A stretch of 64,000 nucleotides of DNA from Fibrella aestuarina BUZ 2 (GTDB lineage Bacteria > Bacteroidota > Bacteroidia > Cytophagales > Spirosomataceae), in contig NC_020054.1 of assembly GCF_000331105.1 (NCBI RefSeq), forward strand, positions 6,203,815-6,267,814, given 5' to 3'. The notes beneath the pieces are model-generated. The model made no database searches and was not told the DNA's origin. It saw nothing but the letters and a program-made list of their open reading frames with translations. Positions 60,635 to 64,000 of the stretch are shown piece after piece; the first letter of the stretch is position 1, and each line of letters opens with the position of its first letter. Made by a program: the position numbers and the translations under genes.

Positions 60635-62293
60635 TTACGAAACAGGTGTCGTTAGGTGTTGTCTTTTCTGAGCAGGTACGTTGCCTAAAATTAAGTCAGC
60701 CGCTTTTTCGGCAATCATAATAACCGGCGCGTTGGTATTACCCGATACGATTGTCGGCATCACCGATGCATCGACGACGCGCAGCCCCTCGATCCCCCGC
60801 ACGCGCAGTTGCGCATCCACTACGGCGCCTTCGTCGGTTCCCATTCGGCACGTACTGACAGGGTGGTAGACGGTCTCGACAATTCGGCGGATGTGGCTCA
60901 TCAGTTCTTCGTCAGACGCATTTTCGGCCGGAATCAATGTCCGCTTGCGCCAGGGCCCAAACGCCGCAGCCTGATTGATCTCCAGCGCCTTCTTCACCCC
61001 CGTCAGCAGTAGTTGCTGATCGGCGGCGGTCGATAAGAAATTGGGTTGAATGACGGGCTCGTCCATCGGGTTGGCCGACCGTAGGCCAACGTACCCACGG
61101 CTAGTTGGGTGGAGCAGCGTGGGGAGAATCGACCAGCCATCCTCCGCCTTTGGGTACGTTGCTGAGTCGTAAAAATCGGGTTTGTAACCATCGCCGATAT
61201 GAACTGGCGCAAAATGCAGCTGCAAATCGGGTATAGCTTGGTCAGGCGTTGTCCGCAAGAAAGCGTTAGCTTCGAGGGGGCTGATGGTAAATGGCCCTTT
61301 GCCGGCCGTCAGGTACTGCCAAAAGCCACGTACCTGATTGAGCGGACTCAGCCAGTGATTGGTTCCTACCAGTTGATTAGCCAAGGCGCTAACGCCCACA
61401 AACAGATGGTCGCATAGGTTTTGGCCCACGCCCGGCAAATCGTGCCGTACGTCGATACCATGCCGACGCAGCTCATCACGCGGCCCAACACCCGACAGCA
61501 TCAGCAACTGCGGCGAATTAAACGATCCCGCCGCCAGTAGCACTTCCCGGTTGGCCATGATCGTTTCGGTGTTGCTACGCCCCGTCGTTACCTCGACGCC
61601 TACCGCCCGGCCATCGCGTATGATGACCCGTTGCGTATGCGCCTGCGTCCGAACAGTCAGGTTGGGTCGATTCAGGACAGGCTTCAGAAAAGCGGCGGCA
61701 GTGCTGTGCCGTTTCCCGTCTTTGATGGTAAACTGAAACAACCCTGCCCCTTCCTGCTCGGCGCCATTAAAGTCGTGATTTTCAGGAAGACCCGTTTGTT
61801 TACAAGCTGCTACGAAGGCATCGGCCAGGGGCGTTTTAAACCGAGTGGCGTAGGTCACATTCAGCGGCCCGTCACCACCGTGGTAGCGGGCATCCAACTG
61901 ACTAAGCTGTTCGTTGGCTTCTGATCGGATAAAGTAAGGCAATACGTCCTCATAAGCCCATCCCTCGTTACCAGCGGCGGCCCAGGCGTCGTAATCAGCC
62001 CGGTTGCCCCGAACATACGCCATCGCGTTGGTCGAGCTGCTGCCCCCCAGCGTTTTGCCACGCGGCAGAAACATGCGCCGGTTGTCGACGTTGGCTTGTG
62101 GCTCGCTCCAATACGCCCAATCGACCGATGACCGATTGAGTTTGCTGTAGGCCGCCGGTATGTGGATCTCCATTTTTCGGTCGGGGGCTCCTGCTTCGAG
62201 CAACAATACCGAAATAGCCGGATCTACCGACAACCGGTTGGCCAGTACACAGCCCGCCGACCCTGCACCAATGATGATGTAATCGAAGCCCAT
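60635..62293 (-). CDS. GMC-family oxidoreductase (choline-dehydrogenase-like)
   Basis: Predicted 552-residue flavoprotein that oxidises primary alcohols. FAD motif: YIIIGAGSAGCVLANRLS at the N-terminus; LPRGKTLGGSSSTNAMAYVRG (GMC signature 1); EVLLAAGSFNSPQLLMLSGVGP (signature 2). The C-terminal catalytic pair lies in ETVYHPVSTCRMG and MPTIVSGNTNAPVIMIAEKAADLI. No signal peptide. It is similar to choline dehydrogenase, but the substrate is not fixed. It lies 48 bases after the glpK stop on the same strand and could belong to the same transcript. Confidence 0.92.
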   Translation of the reverse strand: MGFDYIIIGAGSAGCVLANRLSVDPAISVLLLEAGAPDRKMEIHIPAAYSKLNRSSVDWAYWSEPQANVDNRRMFLPRGKTLGGSSSTNAMAYVRGNRADYDAWAAAGNEGWAYEDVLPYFIRSEANEQLSQLDARYHGGDGPLNVTYATRFKTPLADAFVAACKQTGLPENHDFNGAEQEGAGLFQFTIKDGKRHSTAAAFLKPVLNRPNLTVRTQAHTQRVIIRDGRAVGVEVTTGRSNTETIMANREVLLAAGSFNSPQLLMLSGVGPRDELRRHGIDVRHDLPGVGQNLCDHLFVGVSALANQLVGTNHWLSPLNQVRGFWQYLTAGKGPFTISPLEANAFLRTTPDQAIPDLQLHFAPVHIGDGYKPDFYDSATYPKAEDGWSILPTLLHPTSRGYVGLRSANPMDEPVIQPNFLSTAADQQLLLTGVKKALEINQAAAFGPWRKRTLIPAENASDEELMSHIRRIVETVYHPVSTCRMGTDEGAVVDAQLRVRGIEGLRVVDASVMPTIVSGNTNAPVIMIAEKAADLILGNVPAQKRQHLTTPVS

Positions 62294-62341
62294 ATCGTTC
62301 CTGAATTTGTGCTATTCTTTCAGGAATTTACCAAAAAAACG

Positions 62342-63841
62342 TCAGTCGGCCCAATCGAGCGAACGTTGTACGGCTTTAGCCCATTGGTGAAGCAGTTTAC
62401 TTCGCTTTTCGGCAGCCATCGCGGGTTTGAACGTCGCCTCGATGCCCCAGTTGGCCGACAAATCATCGATCGACGCCCAATAGCCGACGGCCAAACCGGC
62501 TGCATAGGCTGCTCCGACGGCAGTGGTTTCGGTCACGCTGGGCCTCACCACAGGTACGTTGTTAACATCTGCCTGGAACTGCATGAGCAGATCGTTTACC
62601 ACCATACCGCCATCGACCCGCAATGACACTAACTCGACGGCGGCATCTTTCTGCATAGCCGCCAGCAAGTCGTAGGTCTGGAAGGCCGTGGCTTCCAGCA
62701 CGGCCCGGGCAATATGCTGTTTGGTAACGAAGCGCGTCAGGCCAACGATCACGCCGCGTGCATCGGCCCGCCAATAGGGGGCGTACAGGCCCGAAAAAGC
62801 AGGGACAATGTAAGCACCGCCGTTATCAGGCACTTCAGCCGCCAGCGTTTGCACATCGGCACTCGTTTTGATCAGACCCAGGTTATCGCGCAGCCATTGC
62901 ACCAGCGCTCCCGATATAGCTACGCCGCCTTCCAGCGCATAACGCGGCGCTTCGTTGCCAAACTGGTAGGCAACGGTTGTGAGCAAGCCGCAAGTCGACG
63001 GGCGAATCTGTGTGCCTGTATTCATCAGCAAGAAGCAGCCCGTGCCATACGTATTCTTGGCCTGTCCCGGCTCAAAGCAGGTTTGGCCAACCAATGCCGC
63101 CTGCTGATCGCCCAGCACGCCGGTGATAGGCACGCCCGGCATTACTTCAGACGTAATCGTGCCGAACAGACCGCTGCTCGGGCGAATGCCGGGCATCATG
63201 GTCGCAGGTACGTTGAATGCGGCTAACAGCTCCTCGTCCCAAGCGAGGGTTTCCAGGTTCATCAGCTGCGTACGGCTGGCGTTCGTCACGTCGGTCACGT
63301 GTTGGCCACCTTTTGCGCCGCCCGTCAGATTCCAGATCAGAAAGCTATCGATATTGCCAAACAGCGCATTTCCCTGCTCGGCCTCCTGCCGTAGTCCAGG
63401 TACGTTGTCCAGCAGCCAACGGATCTTAAGGCCACTGAAATAGGTCGCCAACGGTAGACCCGTCTTGGCCCGGAATCGATCGAGTCCGCTATCGCCGGCC
63501 ATTTCGGCAATCATGTCTTCCGTCCGCACGTCTTGCCAGACCAGGGCATTATGATAAGGCTTGCCGGTATGCTTGTTCCAGACAACCGTGGTCTCACGCT
63601 GATTGGTAATGCCGACTGCCACAACGTCTTTAGTCGTCAGCCCGAGTTTAATCCGCGCCTTGGCAATGACTTCGAGTGTGTTCCGCCATATTTCCGTTGG
63701 GTCATGTTCCACCCAACCAGGCTTCGGGTAGATTTGGGCGTGTTCTTTTTGCGCAACCGAGACAATCTCGCCTTTTCGGTTTACGATTATACAGCGGGTA
63801 CTCGATGTACCCTGATCAATAGCGACGACGTACGAAGCCAT
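62342..63841 (-). CDS. glpK: Glycerol kinase
   Basis: Predicted 499-residue FGGY-family kinase that phosphorylates glycerol to glycerol-3-phosphate. N-terminal motif [20 protein letters not shown]; further features are [74 protein letters not shown] and [19 protein letters not shown]. Length is typical. No glpF or glpD is visible, and the window ends just upstream. It starts 7 bases after the stop of a gene cut by the right edge. Confidence 0.95.
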   Translation of the reverse strand: MASYVVAIDQGTSSTRCIIVNRKGEIVSVAQKEHAQIYPKPGWVEHDPTEIWRNTLEVIAKARIKLGLTTKDVVAVGITNQRETTVVWNKHTGKPYHNALVWQDVRTEDMIAEMAGDSGLDRFRAKTGLPLATYFSGLKIRWLLDNVPGLRQEAEQGNALFGNIDSFLIWNLTGGAKGGQHVTDVTNASRTQLMNLETLAWDEELLAAFNVPATMMPGIRPSSGLFGTITSEVMPGVPITGVLGDQQAALVGQTCFEPGQAKNTYGTGCFLLMNTGTQIRPSTCGLLTTVAYQFGNEAPRYALEGGVAISGALVQWLRDNLGLIKTSADVQTLAAEVPDNGGAYIVPAFSGLYAPYWRADARGVIVGLTRFVTKQHIARAVLEATAFQTYDLLAAMQKDAAVELVSLRVDGGMVVNDLLMQFQADVNNVPVVRPSVTETTAVGAAYAAGLAVGYWASIDDLSANWGIEATFKPAMAAEKRSKLLHQWAKAVQRSLDWAD

Positions 63842-63848
63842 AAGTGGT

Positions 63849-64000
63849 TTAGGGAGTTGATCGCTTCACTGCGTACTGAAGCGTGAGCGCAAAATAACCA
63901 TCATTACGTAACGGATTACCACGTTGCCCACCAACTGCGTTTGGCGTCAGCCCATACTCACGACGACGATCAGCCAGAACCTGATCCAAAGCGGGGCTAC
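63849..64000 (-). CDS. C-terminal fragment of a probable outer-membrane beta-barrel protein
   Basis: The minus strand is open from base 64000 to a stop at 63849-63851 and encodes 50 residues here, among them [35 protein letters not shown] and a short KRSTP end. Alternating hydrophobic residues and an aromatic strand near the C-terminus fit a barrel protein of Bacteroidota, but the family cannot be fixed from this piece. The start is outside the window. It ends 7 bases before the glpK start, so the genes may be co-transcribed. Confidence 0.6.
   Translation of the reverse strand, partial: SPALDQVLADRRREYGLTPNAVGGQRGNPLRNDGYFALTLQYAVKRSTP

Noticed and set aside
1..64000. tRNA, rRNA, prophage or integrated element
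   Set aside because: I found no cloverleaf, rRNA-like stretch, integrase, transposase or phage gene; the gene content is chromosomal throughout.

Overview
The window looks like chromosomal DNA of a GC-rich member of the Bacteroidota, most likely order Cytophagales (Spirosoma-like). This rests on two SusC/SusD outer-membrane pairs, a T9SS sorting-domain protein, a DUF4397 lipoprotein, a TPR histidine kinase with a HisKA_3 core, a membrane-anchored AraC regulator, and TAnnTTTG-type -7 promoter elements. I see no rRNA, tRNA, CRISPR array, transposase or prophage. The genus is inferred from general resemblance, not from a search.

Layout. 1-1.9 kb: end of a DUF2911 protein and a zinc alcohol dehydrogenase. 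1.9-9.2 kb (minus): susC, susD, a GH10-like DUF187 lipoprotein and an AGE-family epimerase. 9.4-16.5 kb (plus), divergent from it: DUF4127 protein, permease, HyuA-type hydantoinase/oxoprolinase, FAD oxidoreductase and a small zinc peptidase. A ROK regulator (16.5-17.7 kb) follows convergently. Together these look like one uptake and catabolic locus of unknown substrate. 17.8-22.6 kb: esterase, methyltransferase, a small acidic protein and metG.

23.0-29.0 kb is the most unusual part. A NarL-type response regulator, an unknown 169-residue protein and a 974-residue protein form a tight plus-strand operon. The large protein joins an APH-like kinase, a HopA1-like lyase domain and a shortened LanC-like domain, the parts expected of a class V-like lanthipeptide dehydratase on one chain. 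A convergent TPR histidine kinase, probably the partner of the response regulator, ends beside it. The start codon of this kinase lies inside a perfect 38-bp inverted repeat. An S41 peptidase and an AraC regulator follow.

31.9-41 kb: purK, nadB, a TonB-dependent siderophore receptor with three TCTAAATAG-like boxes upstream, a T9SS cargo protein, a DASH cryptochrome and a glycosyltransferase. 41.2-46.9 kb: a second susCD operon with a DUF4397 lipoprotein. 47-50.3 kb: an outer-membrane barrel, LemA and two TPM-domain proteins. 50.3-54 kb: lipoprotein, acyl-CoA ligase, pirin-like protein and an unknown. 54-56.8 kb: nadA and nadC with a Uma2 protein between them. 56.9-60.1 kb: MDR dehydrogenase, 2-hydroxyacid dehydrogenase, an isolated nuoB and a membrane protein. 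60.3-64 kb: a small protein, GMC oxidoreductase, glpK and the C-terminus of a probable beta-barrel protein.

Two features run across the window. Many intergenic gaps carry long inverted repeats of unrelated sequence, several of them close to a start codon. The heptamer GGTACGT/ACGTACC is about tenfold over-represented by my eye count. Most CDS limits come from open reading frames, with starts moved to the methionine that best fits the family.
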